From assembly GCF_030270605.1 (NCBI RefSeq), contig NZ_BSYJ01000002.1, forward strand, positions 186,001 to 250,000: a stretch of DNA of 64,000 bases, read 5' to 3'. The notes beneath the pieces were generated by a model. The model made no database searches and was not told the DNA's origin. It saw only the letters and a list, made by a program, of their open reading frames with translations. The translations under genes were made by a program, and so were the position numbers. Origin of the DNA: Biformimicrobium ophioploci. Lineage in GTDB: Bacteria; Pseudomonadota; Gammaproteobacteria; Pseudomonadales; Cellvibrionaceae. This document shows, piece after piece, positions 26,959 to 35,850 of this stretch (positions are counted from its first letter, which is position 1; every line of letters begins with the position of its first letter).

Positions 26959-28536
26959 ATGAAAACCATCAAACGATTCTTTTTCTTCTTACTGCTATTT
27001 GGCTGCACAACCACCCACGCAGAAGTGCAACCGGACGGCCCTTTCCTCAAGGCCAAGGAACGCTTCGGCAGCAAGTGGCAGAAACAGGATCAGGTGATCG
27101 ATGAAAAACTTGCGGAGCTGCGCAAGCGTTTCGGCAAGCGCCCCAATATCGTTTACATCCTGACGGATGATATCGGATGGGGTGAGCTCGGCTGGCAGGG
27201 TGGCGGCAAACATCGCGGCGCGCCCACGCCCACCCTGGATAAGCTGGCCTTTGAGGGCATGCGTTTCTGGTCTGCCTATGCAGAGCCTTCCTGCACTCCT
27301 ACCCGTATCGCTATCATGACCGGGCGTCATCCGGTGCGTACCGGCCTGCTTTCAGTATTGTGGCCGGGGCAGGAAGATGGTTTGTCCCCGGAAGAGGTCA
27401 CCGTTGCGGAGGTCCTCTCCGACTCCGGCTACAACACCGCCATGTGGGGCAAGTGGCATCTTGGTGACCTGGAAAAACACGCACCGGAAAACCAGGGTTT
27501 CGATTACGCCTACTATGGCTTGTTTAACGGCGCGCCGGATTACTGGCAGGCCAGCTTTGAAGACAAGTCTGGCACTTTTCCGTTTGCGGATTTTCCTGGC
27601 TATGCCGAGTACAAGGCCAGGACCGGCATCGACCTTTCCGTCGCCGGCTATGTGGGACAGAAGGGCAGGGGACGCAAGCCGATTCCCGGTATTGCCGGCA
27701 AGCTGGGGCCGGAGCGACAGGAAGCGTTCGAGAACGAATCGATCAAGCAGATCAGCGGCTGGATAAAAGACAAGGCCGATGATGACAAGCCGTTCTTCAT
27801 CTACTGGGCCAGTTACGCGCTGCAGATTTCTGCATCCAAGGAGTTCCTGAACGCACCGGGTGTGGACAAGAACAACCGCCAGGCCTCGTTTATGGTGCTG
27901 CACAACAAGCACGTGCAGCAGTTAATGGATACTCTGAAAGAAGCGGGTGTGGCTGAGAACACCCTGGTGGTGTGGATCTCTGACAATGGACCCATGTACG
28001 CCTTCTATCCGACCTCCGGTTACACCCTGTTGAAGGGGGCCAAAGGCGATGTCACCGAGGGCGGTGTGCGGGTGCCGGCCATGGCCTATTGGCCGGGGGT
28101 GATCAAGCCGAACCAGGACCCGAAAGACTTCCTGCACGTCACGGACCTTTTCACTACCGCGGCGCGGCTGGCCGGTGCGCTGGACAAGGTGCCGGGTGAT
28201 CGGGTGACCGACGGCATTGACCAGACACCGTTATTGCTCCTCGGTGAGGGCAATTCCAGGCGCAACTACATGTTCCATTACGGGGGTGATGTGCTGGGCG
28301 CAATCCGTTACGAGAACTTCAAGATTCATATCAAAGCCGCGCACGGTGGGTTACCGGGAATGGATTTTTTCAATATCCGGCGCGACCCCGGGGAAAAATA
28401 TGGTGCGCTGTATCCGGGCCTGTTTGCCGTCTCGCCGATCCAGATGCTGATGCGCCAGCACCTGGGCATGGTGCGCAAGTTCCCGCACCGGCCGCCGGAG
28501 AATCCGGATTCGGGGGAAGTGACGCCGCATGACTGA
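26959..28536 (+). CDS. Lipoprotein sulfatase (formylglycine-dependent)
   Basis: A 525-residue arylsulfatase-family enzyme. From ATG 26959 the N-terminus MKTIKRFFFFLLLFGC is a lipoprotein signal with Cys16. Metal ligands Asp70-Asp71 are in YILTDDIGWG and the formylglycine motif CTPTR starts at Cys112, followed by MTGRHPVRTG. Lys/His catalytic motifs GKWHLGD and SDNGP follow. Substrate is not evident; marine relatives act on sulfated polysaccharides. An earlier ATG at 26932 lies inside a palindrome loop and is rejected. No anaerobic or FGE-type maturase gene is in the window. Confidence 0.92.
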   Translation: MKTIKRFFFFLLLFGCTTTHAEVQPDGPFLKAKERFGSKWQKQDQVIDEKLAELRKRFGKRPNIVYILTDDIGWGELGWQGGGKHRGAPTPTLDKLAFEGMRFWSAYAEPSCTPTRIAIMTGRHPVRTGLLSVLWPGQEDGLSPEEVTVAEVLSDSGYNTAMWGKWHLGDLEKHAPENQGFDYAYYGLFNGAPDYWQASFEDKSGTFPFADFPGYAEYKARTGIDLSVAGYVGQKGRGRKPIPGIAGKLGPERQEAFENESIKQISGWIKDKADDDKPFFIYWASYALQISASKEFLNAPGVDKNNRQASFMVLHNKHVQQLMDTLKEAGVAENTLVVWISDNGPMYAFYPTSGYTLLKGAKGDVTEGGVRVPAMAYWPGVIKPNQDPKDFLHVTDLFTTAARLAGALDKVPGDRVTDGIDQTPLLLLGEGNSRRNYMFHYGGDVLGAIRYENFKIHIKAAHGGLPGMDFFNIRRDPGEKYGALYPGLFAVSPIQMLMRQHLGMVRKFPHRPPENPDSGEVTPHD

Positions 28537-28550
28537 TGCGTGGGATGATT

Positions 28551-28645
28551 GGGGTCAGAGCCAAGATAACTGGGGTCAGAGCGTGAGCTCTGACCCCATA
28601 AATCAGCCGGGAAATAAAAAAGGGTCAGAGCGTGAGCTCTGACCC
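28551..28645. repeat. GGGGTCAGAGC palindromes between sulfatase and tRNA-Gln
   Basis: A lone left arm at 28551-28566 with CCAAGATAAC tail, then copies 28572-28597 (loop GTGA) and 28622-28645 (GTGA), linked by AAATCAGCCGGGAAATAAAAAA. The compound matches the 26.8-kb cluster closely, so one is probably a copy of the other. Confidence 0.96.
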
Positions 28646-28649
28646 TTTC
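28616..28649 (-). terminator. Palindrome acting as intrinsic terminator of tRNA-Gln (copy 2)
   Basis: On the minus strand, just past the tRNA CCA: AAAGGGTCAGAGC, loop TCAC, GCTCTGACCC, then six T. It mirrors the arrangement at copy 1. Confidence 0.78.
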
Positions 28650-28654
28650 ATGTA

Positions 28655-28729
28655 TGGCTGGGGTGGTAGGATTCGAACCTACGCATGACGGGATCAAAAC
28701 CCGCTGCCTTACCGCTTGGCTACACCCCA
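28655..28729 (-). tRNA. tRNA-Gln (anticodon TTG), copy 2
   Basis: Same 75-base sequence as 16475-16549, with the same downstream ATATGG/GTATGG junction and the same TAGAGG on its 5' side. It lies 11 bp after ispE on the same strand, the position (ispE-tRNA-Gln-prs) typical of Pseudomonas-like genomes, so this is probably the ancestral copy. Confidence 0.97.
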
Positions 28730-28740
28730 GTAGAGGTTTG

Positions 28741-29592
28741 TCACTGAGCCTGCAGTGACAAATGCGCGGGCGAAACATTCACGCCCCTCGCAACAAATCC
28801 CCTGAGTCCATCCGGCGCCCTGGCAAGTACCTGGCTGGCATCCTGCTCGCTGTCGAAGCGGGCAAATACACTGGCACCTGTGCCGGTCATTCTTGCGGGG
28901 GCATACTGGCTGAGCCAGAGCCTGGTTTCCCGCACCTCAGGGTAGAGGTCTTCCACCAGTGGCTGGCAGTCATTGTGCCCGTGCCCCTCGTGGAAGCGCG
29001 CTAATGTAATGGGGGCCGTGTCTCTTGTCAAACGCGGATCGGTGAAAACCGCCTGGGTGCTCACGTGACAACCAGGTGTCAGCACCAGGAAGAAATCCTC
29101 AGGCATTTCAACAGCTTGTAGCTGCTCGCCGACACCTTCCGCCCAGGCCGTGCGCCCGCGCACGAACACCGGTACATCCGCCCCCAGCTGGCGCCCCAGC
29201 TCTGCGAGGGTGTCCAGGTGCAGGCCAAGATTCCACAGTTTATTGAGCCCCAGCAGGGTGGTTGCCGCATCACTGCTGCCGCCGCCAATGCCGCCGCCGG
29301 CTGGCAAGCGCTTCACGAGCTGCAGCTGCGCGCCCGGTTTTTTCTGACCTGTGTGTTCCTGCAGCAGTCGCGCTGCGCGATACACCAGGTTCTGCTCCAG
29401 CGGCACATCCGTGAGCGGGCTCTCCAGGCGGATATCACTGCTGTCGCTGCGGGCAAAGCGGATCTCGTCGCCAAAATCCAGCAACTGGAACAGCGTCTGC
29501 AGCTCGTGGTAGCCATCGGGGCGACGCCCGAGGATATGCAGGAACAGGTTCAGTTTGGCCGGCGCGGGCAGGCTGAAGTCAAAATGCGGCAC
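28741..29592 (-). CDS. ispE: 4-diphosphocytidyl-2-C-methyl-D-erythritol kinase
   Basis: A 283-residue GHMP kinase of the MEP isoprenoid pathway. PAPAKLNLFLHILGRRPDGYHEL (residues 9-31) holds the substrate-binding Lys/Asn, and the ATP loop LPAGGGIGGGSSDAA lies near 96-110. Length is normal. It follows lolB by 82 bp on the same strand, as in most Gammaproteobacteria. Confidence 0.96.
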   Translation of the reverse strand: MPHFDFSLPAPAKLNLFLHILGRRPDGYHELQTLFQLLDFGDEIRFARSDSSDIRLESPLTDVPLEQNLVYRAARLLQEHTGQKKPGAQLQLVKRLPAGGGIGGGSSDAATTLLGLNKLWNLGLHLDTLAELGRQLGADVPVFVRGRTAWAEGVGEQLQAVEMPEDFFLVLTPGCHVSTQAVFTDPRLTRDTAPITLARFHEGHGHNDCQPLVEDLYPEVRETRLWLSQYAPARMTGTGASVFARFDSEQDASQVLARAPDGLRGFVARGVNVSPAHLSLQAQ

Positions 29593-29674
29593 AGGGTCGG
29601 CTTTCCAGGGGAATCTAAGGAGAATTGCAGGCGCGATAAATTAAAACTACAGGCGCGATTCTAAATGCGCCGCC

Positions 29675-30295
29675 TCAGATGCGCCAATCCTTGATCACCA
29701 GGGTGACCCGCACCAGCTGGTTGGCGACGGTGCGCTCCGCGCGGATCTTGCCGGGCAGCCACAGGCTGCCGCGTGGCTGGTAGTTGGAAAAGTTGAGCTG
29801 CCAGCCGGCCTGCTGCATGGCGCTGATCTGCTGACTGTCGTTGCGGGTCATATTGGAGGGGGCGCTGCCGGGTGCGGGCAGGCCGCGGACCCAGTACTTG
29901 AGTTCTTCCACCGGCATGGACCAGCCAAGGGCCTCGTACAGCAGGGTCTGGGGGTGGCGCGCACGGCGTGTGGGCTGGCCGCTCTGCTTCAGCGTCACGC
30001 CGCTGGCGTCACCATCGATGACCGTGCCGCCCATACCCAGCGGGCCAGTGAGGCGGATGCGGTAACTGTCACGCGCCTGCTCCCAGTTCAGGCTGGCACT
30101 GCCGCTGTTCTCCGGTGCGCGCACGCCGAGCTTGCCGCTGATATGCCAGCTGTGCAGTTGCTCGGGACTGCTGGCATCGGCGCCGGCACCGGCACCCGGG
30201 AAGACTGAGCGCTGGCTGGCACAGGCACTCAGCAGTGCGGCCAGCAGTATGACAACCCAGGCTTTATTGATCGGGAACTTCCGGTGGCGGCACAT
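29675..30295 (-). CDS. lolB: Outer-membrane lipoprotein LolB
   Basis: A 206-residue lipoprotein that receives lipoproteins from LolA and inserts them in the outer membrane. The lipobox LLSAC puts Cys near residue 25; the mature part begins with SWHISGKLGVRAPE, typical of LolB, and contains LYEALGWSMPVEELKYWVRGLP, the conserved second half. Start 30295 gives a sensible signal peptide and overlaps the upstream TPR gene by 32 bp; 30325 is the other option. Identity rests on sequence plus the lolB-ispE order. Confidence 0.93.
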   Translation of the reverse strand: MCRHRKFPINKAWVVILLAALLSACASQRSVFPGAGAGADASSPEQLHSWHISGKLGVRAPENSGSASLNWEQARDSYRIRLTGPLGMGGTVIDGDASGVTLKQSGQPTRRARHPQTLLYEALGWSMPVEELKYWVRGLPAPGSAPSNMTRNDSQQISAMQQAGWQLNFSNYQPRGSLWLPGKIRAERTVANQLVRVTLVIKDWRI

Positions 30296-32135
30296 CGGCG
30301 GTGGTTTCTCCTGTCGGGCCGCCATTCGGCCCCTTCAGTCGTTGGATTACGCCCGGGATGATGTGACTATCCGGTTTGATCTGCAAGCCCTGGTCCCAGA
30401 TCTCCTGTGCCACCTCTTGCTCGCCGGTGACCCACAGCACCTCGCCAAGGTGCGCCGCCACCTCGTGGTCCTGCAGTTTGTCGAATGCCTGGCGCAGGTA
30501 GCGGATCGCCTCCTCGTAATTGCCCTTGCGGAAATGCACCCAGCCCATGCTGTCGATAATCGCCGGGTCATCGGGCTTGAGCTGCAGTGCGCGCTCGATT
30601 AACACAAAGGCCTCGTCCAGGCGCTCGCCGCGATCGGCGAGGGTATAGCCGAGCGTGTTCAGGGCCACGGTATTGTCCGGGTCCATCTCCAGCAGCTGGC
30701 GCAGGTCCTGCTCGAACAGCGCCATTTTGCCGCGACTCTGGTTGGCTATCGCCCGCGCAAACAGGATGCGGCCATTGCTCGGGAACTGCGCCAGTGCCTT
30801 GCTCAGCAGGGCGTGCACATTGTCGTACTGCTGGTGCTGGGCCAGGATCTCCGACTCGATCATGTAGAAGTCGAGGCCGTTGTTCGGGTGTCGCTCGCGC
30901 AACTCGTTGAACCAGCCGTGGCTCATGTCGTGGGCACCGGCCGCGGTCAGCAGACGGTTGCCGCGCTGGATGGCCTTCAGGTAATCCGCGTTGCCCGGCT
31001 CCACCTTGCGATAGTGCTGGACTGCGGAAGCCACGTTGCGCTGGTTCTCGTAAATCTGGCCCAGGTAATAGTTGGCGGACGAGACATGCTTGTCCATCTC
31101 GATCAGGCGCTGGAACAGCTGCTCGGCGCCCTCATCCGGTGCCAGCTCGAACTGGATCACCGCCAGCGAGAAGATCACGCTGTCGTCGTTGGGGTTGCGC
31201 TCCACCAGCACCGCAAACTCATCGCGTGCCTTGTCCAGGTCCTCGCTCGCCAGGAAGCGCGCGTACTGCAGGCGCAGGTGATGGTTGTCCGGGTAGGCCT
31301 CGAGCATGCGCGACAGCAGGCTCAGTGCCTCCTCCTTGCGCCCCAGGTCGTTCAGCACGCGCGACTCCAGCAGCGGCGCATCCACCAGGTTCGGATCCAC
31401 CTCCTGCGACAGGCGCGCATGCTTCAGGGCCTCGTCCAGCTGGCGCGAGTTATGCAGCAGGATGCCGGTGCCCAGCAGCAGTTCGGCGTTGCGCGGGAAG
31501 GTCTGCAGCAGGCGCTGGTATTCCGGCAGCACCCCGGCCAGGGCGGCCTGGTCACCGGCTGCCCGTGCGGCGATGGCGGTCATGGGCGCGTTAAAGCCGT
31601 TTTCCATCAGGCGCTCGCAGTAATACAGCGCCTCGTTCAGGCGCCCGGCCAGTGCCAGCTCGGAAGCGGCGGTGGTCAGGGCGGCGGGGTTCTTCGGTTC
31701 CAGGTCCACCCACAGCTGGGACGCGCGCAAGGCCGCGCGGCGGGCATTCAGGTAGCGCGCAATTTCGGTGGCACGTGCCGCCACACCGGGATCGCGGGTG
31801 GCCTCGGCCTGCTGGTAGTAGTTGGCCATGGCGATGTCGTACTGCTCGCGATTGCCCGCCACTTCCGCCACCAGCAGGGTATAGAAGGTGTCGATGGGGA
31901 ATTCCCGCACCGGGGGTTCCGGCGCTTTCTCCGGCGGTGACAGCTTCACCACCGGCAGTTCGGCCGCGATTTCTGGGGCCGCTTCCGGCTGTACCTGCGG
32001 CGCGGCGCCTTGCTGCGCGCAGGCAGACAGCGTCATTGCCAGGGCAAGGGCCAGCGCCATCCGGTTGGGGCGGCCCGGGGCCAAACGGCCGGAAAAGAGG
32101 TCAGAAAAGGCAGCGGTTCCATCGCGAGCAGGCAT
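30264..32135 (-). CDS. TPR-repeat lipoprotein upstream of lolB
   Basis: A 623-residue protein with a lipobox LSAC after a long basic N-region, and a body made of roughly a dozen tetratricopeptide units (for example ALKHARLSQEVDPN, GNYEEAIRYLRQAF). A gene of this kind occupies the same place, divergent from hemA and before lolB, in Pseudomonas and relatives. Its partner is unknown; periplasmic scaffolding is likely. The ATG at 32135 is preferred to TTG 32141. Confidence 0.85.
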   Translation of the reverse strand: MPARDGTAAFSDLFSGRLAPGRPNRMALALALAMTLSACAQQGAAPQVQPEAAPEIAAELPVVKLSPPEKAPEPPVREFPIDTFYTLLVAEVAGNREQYDIAMANYYQQAEATRDPGVAARATEIARYLNARRAALRASQLWVDLEPKNPAALTTAASELALAGRLNEALYYCERLMENGFNAPMTAIAARAAGDQAALAGVLPEYQRLLQTFPRNAELLLGTGILLHNSRQLDEALKHARLSQEVDPNLVDAPLLESRVLNDLGRKEEALSLLSRMLEAYPDNHHLRLQYARFLASEDLDKARDEFAVLVERNPNDDSVIFSLAVIQFELAPDEGAEQLFQRLIEMDKHVSSANYYLGQIYENQRNVASAVQHYRKVEPGNADYLKAIQRGNRLLTAAGAHDMSHGWFNELRERHPNNGLDFYMIESEILAQHQQYDNVHALLSKALAQFPSNGRILFARAIANQSRGKMALFEQDLRQLLEMDPDNTVALNTLGYTLADRGERLDEAFVLIERALQLKPDDPAIIDSMGWVHFRKGNYEEAIRYLRQAFDKLQDHEVAAHLGEVLWVTGEQEVAQEIWDQGLQIKPDSHIIPGVIQRLKGPNGGPTGETTADVPPPEVPDQ

Positions 32136-32382
32136 TGGCAAGTCCGTTTATTCTGTTGGATGACGCACGAGGCGCATGGCATTTCACAATTTTAGTCCTT
32201 TCCTTATATAGGCATGCCGGCCGCGGCGCAGATTGGCGTGTTAGCCCCCCCGCTGGCGGCGCCGCACACCGCTCCTGAAGGGCCCGTGGCCGATGAATCA
32301 CCGCCGGACTTGCAGTAAACGGGTTTGCCTCGGACAATATGCGGCCGAAAAACCCGCCAGATGCAGTTGAGATCCGGAACCT

Positions 32383-33642
32383 ATGCCATTACTCGCCCTG
32401 GGTATTAACCACAATACCGCGCCTGTCCAGGTCCGCGAGCGCGTGGCGTTTGCCCCGGAATCCATGGCGGCCGCGCTGGTGGAGGCCCGCAGCGTGGTGG
32501 GTTGCGGCGAAATGGCGATTCTCTCCACCTGTAACCGCAGCGAGATCTACGCCGATTCTGACTCGATAGACGCGGTGCTGGGTTGGCTGTCGCGCCACCA
32601 CAAGATCCCGGAGCAGGAACTGCGCGCCTGCTGCTATGCGCATATGGGCGCGGACTCAGTCCGGCATATGATGACCGTGGCCTGTGGGCTCGACTCGCTG
32701 GTGCTGGGTGAACCCCAGATCCTCGGCCAGATGAAGTCCGCCTATACCGTGGCGCGGGAGGCCGGCACCGTCGGCTCCATCCTGCACAGCGCGTTCCAGC
32801 AGGTATTCTCCGTGGCCAAGCGGGTGCGCACCGAAACCGCTATTGGCGAAAACCCGGTTTCCGTCGCCTATGCGGCGGTGTCGCTGGCATCGCGTATCTT
32901 CAGCGACCTGCACGACCAGACTGCGCTGCTGATCGGTGCCGGTGAAACCGTGGAGCTGGTGGCGCGTCACCTGGTGGAGCAGGGCGTCAAGCGCATTTAT
33001 GTGGCCAACCGCACGCTGCGCCGCGCAGAGGAACTGGCGGAAAGCTTCGGTGCCGAGGCCATCCTGCTGGCGGATATCCCGGAGCACCTGGCGGAGGCGG
33101 ATATCGTCATCAGCTCCACTGCCAGCCAGCTGCCGATCCTCGGCAAGGGCGCGGTGGAATCCGCGCTGCGCACGCGCAAGCACCGGCCTATGTTTATGGT
33201 CGATATCGCGGTGCCGCGGGATATCGAAGCCGAAGTGGCGGAGCTGGACGACGTCTACCTCTATACCGTGGACGACCTGCGCAGCGTCATCGACGAGGGC
33301 ATGCGCTCGCGCGAGGAAGCGGCGGAGAAAGCCCGCGGCCTGATTGTCGAGGCCACCGACGACTTCATGCGCGAGTTCCGCGCGCTGGACGGCGTCGACA
33401 CCATCCGCTCGTTCCGCGAAATGGCGGCAAAGACCCGCGACGATGAAATGGCGCGTGCCCTGACGCAATTGCAATCCGGCGGCGAGCCGGAAAAAGTGCT
33501 GCAGGCGCTGGCCCGCAGCTTGACCAACAAACTGATTCACGCGCCCACGGTCAGCATCAAGCAGGCCAGCGCGGACGGCGATCTGGAGCGCATCCAGTTA
33601 CTGCGCGAACTGCTCGGCCTGGTGCCGGACGGCAAGCAGTAA
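32383..33642 (+). CDS. hemA: Glutamyl-tRNA reductase
   Basis: A 419-residue enzyme making glutamate-1-semialdehyde, first step of C5 tetrapyrrole synthesis. [12 protein letters not shown] opens the protein; catalytic Cys50 sits in [25 protein letters not shown] and the NADPH domain [13 protein letters not shown] follow. Divergent from the TPR-lolB-ispE row with a 247-bp shared promoter region, and followed by prfA 121 bp later, the universal gammaproteobacterial arrangement. Confidence 0.98.
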   Translation: MPLLALGINHNTAPVQVRERVAFAPESMAAALVEARSVVGCGEMAILSTCNRSEIYADSDSIDAVLGWLSRHHKIPEQELRACCYAHMGADSVRHMMTVACGLDSLVLGEPQILGQMKSAYTVAREAGTVGSILHSAFQQVFSVAKRVRTETAIGENPVSVAYAAVSLASRIFSDLHDQTALLIGAGETVELVARHLVEQGVKRIYVANRTLRRAEELAESFGAEAILLADIPEHLAEADIVISSTASQLPILGKGAVESALRTRKHRPMFMVDIAVPRDIEAEVAELDDVYLYTVDDLRSVIDEGMRSREEAAEKARGLIVEATDDFMREFRALDGVDTIRSFREMAAKTRDDEMARALTQLQSGGEPEKVLQALARSLTNKLIHAPTVSIKQASADGDLERIQLLRELLGLVPDGKQ

Positions 33643-33763
33643 CAAGCAGTAACAAGCAATAAAGAGACGCATCGTAAGCGCATCGCCCGGAAAATTTTTT
33701 GTCTGCAGCGCGCAGGCATCGGCCGGAAAATGAGATTCGGCCTAACAGGAATTGAAAGCTCGC

Positions 33764-34855
33764 ATGAAAGCATCCCTACTGGAAAAACTGGACAACCTGG
33801 TCGAACGCCACGAAGAAGTGGGCGCACTGCTGGGGGACCCGGAAATCATCGGCGACCAGAACAAGTTCCGCGACCTGTCGCGCGAGTATGCCGAGCTTGA
33901 AGACGTGGTGAAATGCTACGGCGATTACAAGCAGATGCAGGAAGACATCGAAGCTGCGCGTGAGATGATGAAGGAGTCGGACCCGGAGATGCGCGAGATG
34001 GCGCAGGAAGAACTCGACGAGGCCGAGTCCCGCCGCGAGCCACTGGAAAAGCAGCTGCAGACTCTGCTGCTGCCGCGCGACCCGAATGACCATAAAAACG
34101 TGCATCTGGAAATCCGTGCGGGTACCGGCGGTGACGAAGCCGCAATTTTCTCCGGCGACCTGTTCCGTATGTACTCGCGCTATGCAGAGAAGCAGGGCTG
34201 GCGTATCGAGATCCTGAGTGAGAGCCTGGGCGAGCACGGCGGCTACAAGGAAATCATCACCCGCGTGGTGGGCGACAATGTCTATGCCAGACTGAAATTC
34301 GAGTCCGGCGCGCACCGTGTGCAGCGCGTGCCGGAGACGGAATCCCAGGGGCGTATCCACACCTCCGCCTGTACCGTGGCGGTAATGCCGGAAGCGGATG
34401 AGGTGGAAGAGGTCGATATCAATAAGAGCGACCTGAAGATCGATACCTTCCGCGCGTCCGGCGCCGGTGGTCAGCACGTCAACAAGACCGACTCCGCGAT
34501 CCGCATTACCCACCTGCCCACCGGCATTGTGGTGGAGTGCCAGGACGAACGCTCGCAGCACAAGAACAAGGCCAAGGCCATGGCCCGCCTCGCCACCAAG
34601 CTCAAGTTCGAGCAGGAGTCCGCCGCCGCGCAGGAAATTTCCGATTCGCGCCGCAACCTGGTGGGCAGTGGCGACCGTTCCGAGCGCATTCGCACCTACA
34701 ACTACCCGCAGGGCCGCGTGACCGACCACCGCATCGGCCTCACCCTGTACAAGCTCGACGAGGTCATGCAGGGCGCACTGAACGAAGTGATCCAGCCACT
34801 GCTGACCGAGCACCAGACCGACCAGCTCGCCGCGCTGGGCATGGCCGGCAGTTAA
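33764..34855 (+). CDS. prfA: Peptide chain release factor 1
   Basis: A 363-residue release factor reading UAG/UAA. The GGQ peptidyl-hydrolysis motif is in [17 protein letters not shown], and the PxT codon-recognition tripeptide is PET in [12 protein letters not shown] (PAT in E. coli). Start 33764 has AGGA upstream; the TTG at 33752 is too close to that site. It precedes prmC, whose product methylates this GGQ glutamine, by 9 bp. Confidence 0.97.
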   Translation: MKASLLEKLDNLVERHEEVGALLGDPEIIGDQNKFRDLSREYAELEDVVKCYGDYKQMQEDIEAAREMMKESDPEMREMAQEELDEAESRREPLEKQLQTLLLPRDPNDHKNVHLEIRAGTGGDEAAIFSGDLFRMYSRYAEKQGWRIEILSESLGEHGGYKEIITRVVGDNVYARLKFESGAHRVQRVPETESQGRIHTSACTVAVMPEADEVEEVDINKSDLKIDTFRASGAGGQHVNKTDSAIRITHLPTGIVVECQDERSQHKNKAKAMARLATKLKFEQESAAAQEISDSRRNLVGSGDRSERIRTYNYPQGRVTDHRIGLTLYKLDEVMQGALNEVIQPLLTEHQTDQLAALGMAGS

Positions 34856-34864
34856 GGCCCTCCA

Positions 34865-35731
34865 GTGACCACGGTAAAGGCAGCACTCCAGCGCGCATCG
34901 GAACTGCAGGACAGTGACAGTGCGCGGCTGGACACCGAGCTGCTGCTCGCCTTTGTGCTGGGCAAGGACCGCACCTGGCTCTACACCTGGCCGGAAAAAA
35001 TACTTACCGATGAACAGGCCGCGCAGTTTGCGCAGCTGCTGGAACGGCGCAAGGCCGGCGAACCGGTGGCGCACCTCACCGGCAGACGCGAATTCTGGAC
35101 CCTCAATTTACACGTCGACCCCAACACCCTGATCCCGCGCCCGGATACCGAACTGATGGTGGAAATTGCACTGGAACTGCCGCTGCCCGAACGCGCGCAG
35201 GTGCTGGACCTCGGCACCGGTACCGGTGCCATCGCGCTCGCCATCGCCAGTGAAATGCCCGGGTGGCAGGTTACTGCGGTGGACCGGGTGGAAGCGGCAG
35301 TGCAGCTGGCAGAGCGCAATCGCGCGGAGCACGGCATCGGCAATGCCCGTGTGCTGGTGAGTGACTGGTACGAGCAACTCGCCGGTCAGAAATATGATTT
35401 AATAGTCTCCAATCCACCCTACATCGCCGGTGATGACCCGCACCTGGAACAGGGCGATGTACGCTTTGAACCGTCGTCCGCGCTGGTGGCGGACGACGAG
35501 GGCCTGGCGGATATCCGCAAGATTGCCGAGGGAGCGCAGGCGCATCTCGTTCCCGGCGGTTGGCTGATGGTCGAGCATGGCTGGCAGCAGGCCGAAGCCG
35601 TGCGGCAGGTGTTTTCCGAATATGGCTTCGGCAGTATCGAGAGCAGGAAGGATCTTGCCGGCTGGGAAAGGGTGACCTTGGGATTGCTGGGGTCAGAGCC
35701 AAGACGTATGGGGTCAGAGCGCAAGCTCTGA
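34865..35731 (+). CDS. prmC: Release factor glutamine methyltransferase, with palindrome-derived C-terminus
   Basis: A 288-residue SAM-dependent N5-glutamine methyltransferase acting on RF1/RF2. It starts at GTG 34865, has LDLGTGTGAIALA near 116-128 and the NPPY catalytic tetrapeptide near 183-186. The conserved C-terminus ends at ERVTLGLL (about residue 274); the remaining LGSEPRRMGSERKL is read entirely from one partial and one complete family palindrome, whose right arm gives the TGA stop. The original stop codon has been lost or displaced. Confidence 0.96.
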   Translation: MTTVKAALQRASELQDSDSARLDTELLLAFVLGKDRTWLYTWPEKILTDEQAAQFAQLLERRKAGEPVAHLTGRREFWTLNLHVDPNTLIPRPDTELMVEIALELPLPERAQVLDLGTGTGAIALAIASEMPGWQVTAVDRVEAAVQLAERNRAEHGIGNARVLVSDWYEQLAGQKYDLIVSNPPYIAGDDPHLEQGDVRFEPSSALVADDEGLADIRKIAEGAQAHLVPGGWLMVEHGWQQAEAVRQVFSEYGFGSIESRKDLAGWERVTLGLLGSEPRRMGSERKL

Positions 35732-35824
35732 CCCCGAAAGTCGAGTCAAGATTATTGGGGTCAGAGCGTTAGCTCTGACCCCTTCGGGTCAAATTGCTGG
35801 GGTCAGAGCGTTAGCTCTGACCCC
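35689..35824. repeat. GGGGTCAGAGC palindrome cluster at the prmC 3' end
   Basis: Lone left arm 35689-35699, then copies 35710-35735 (loop GCAA), 35757-35782 (GTTA) and 35799-35824 (GTTA). The first complete copy overlaps the end of prmC. Confidence 0.97.
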
Positions 35825-35850
35825 ATATATCATAAAAACAAGGAGTTCCC

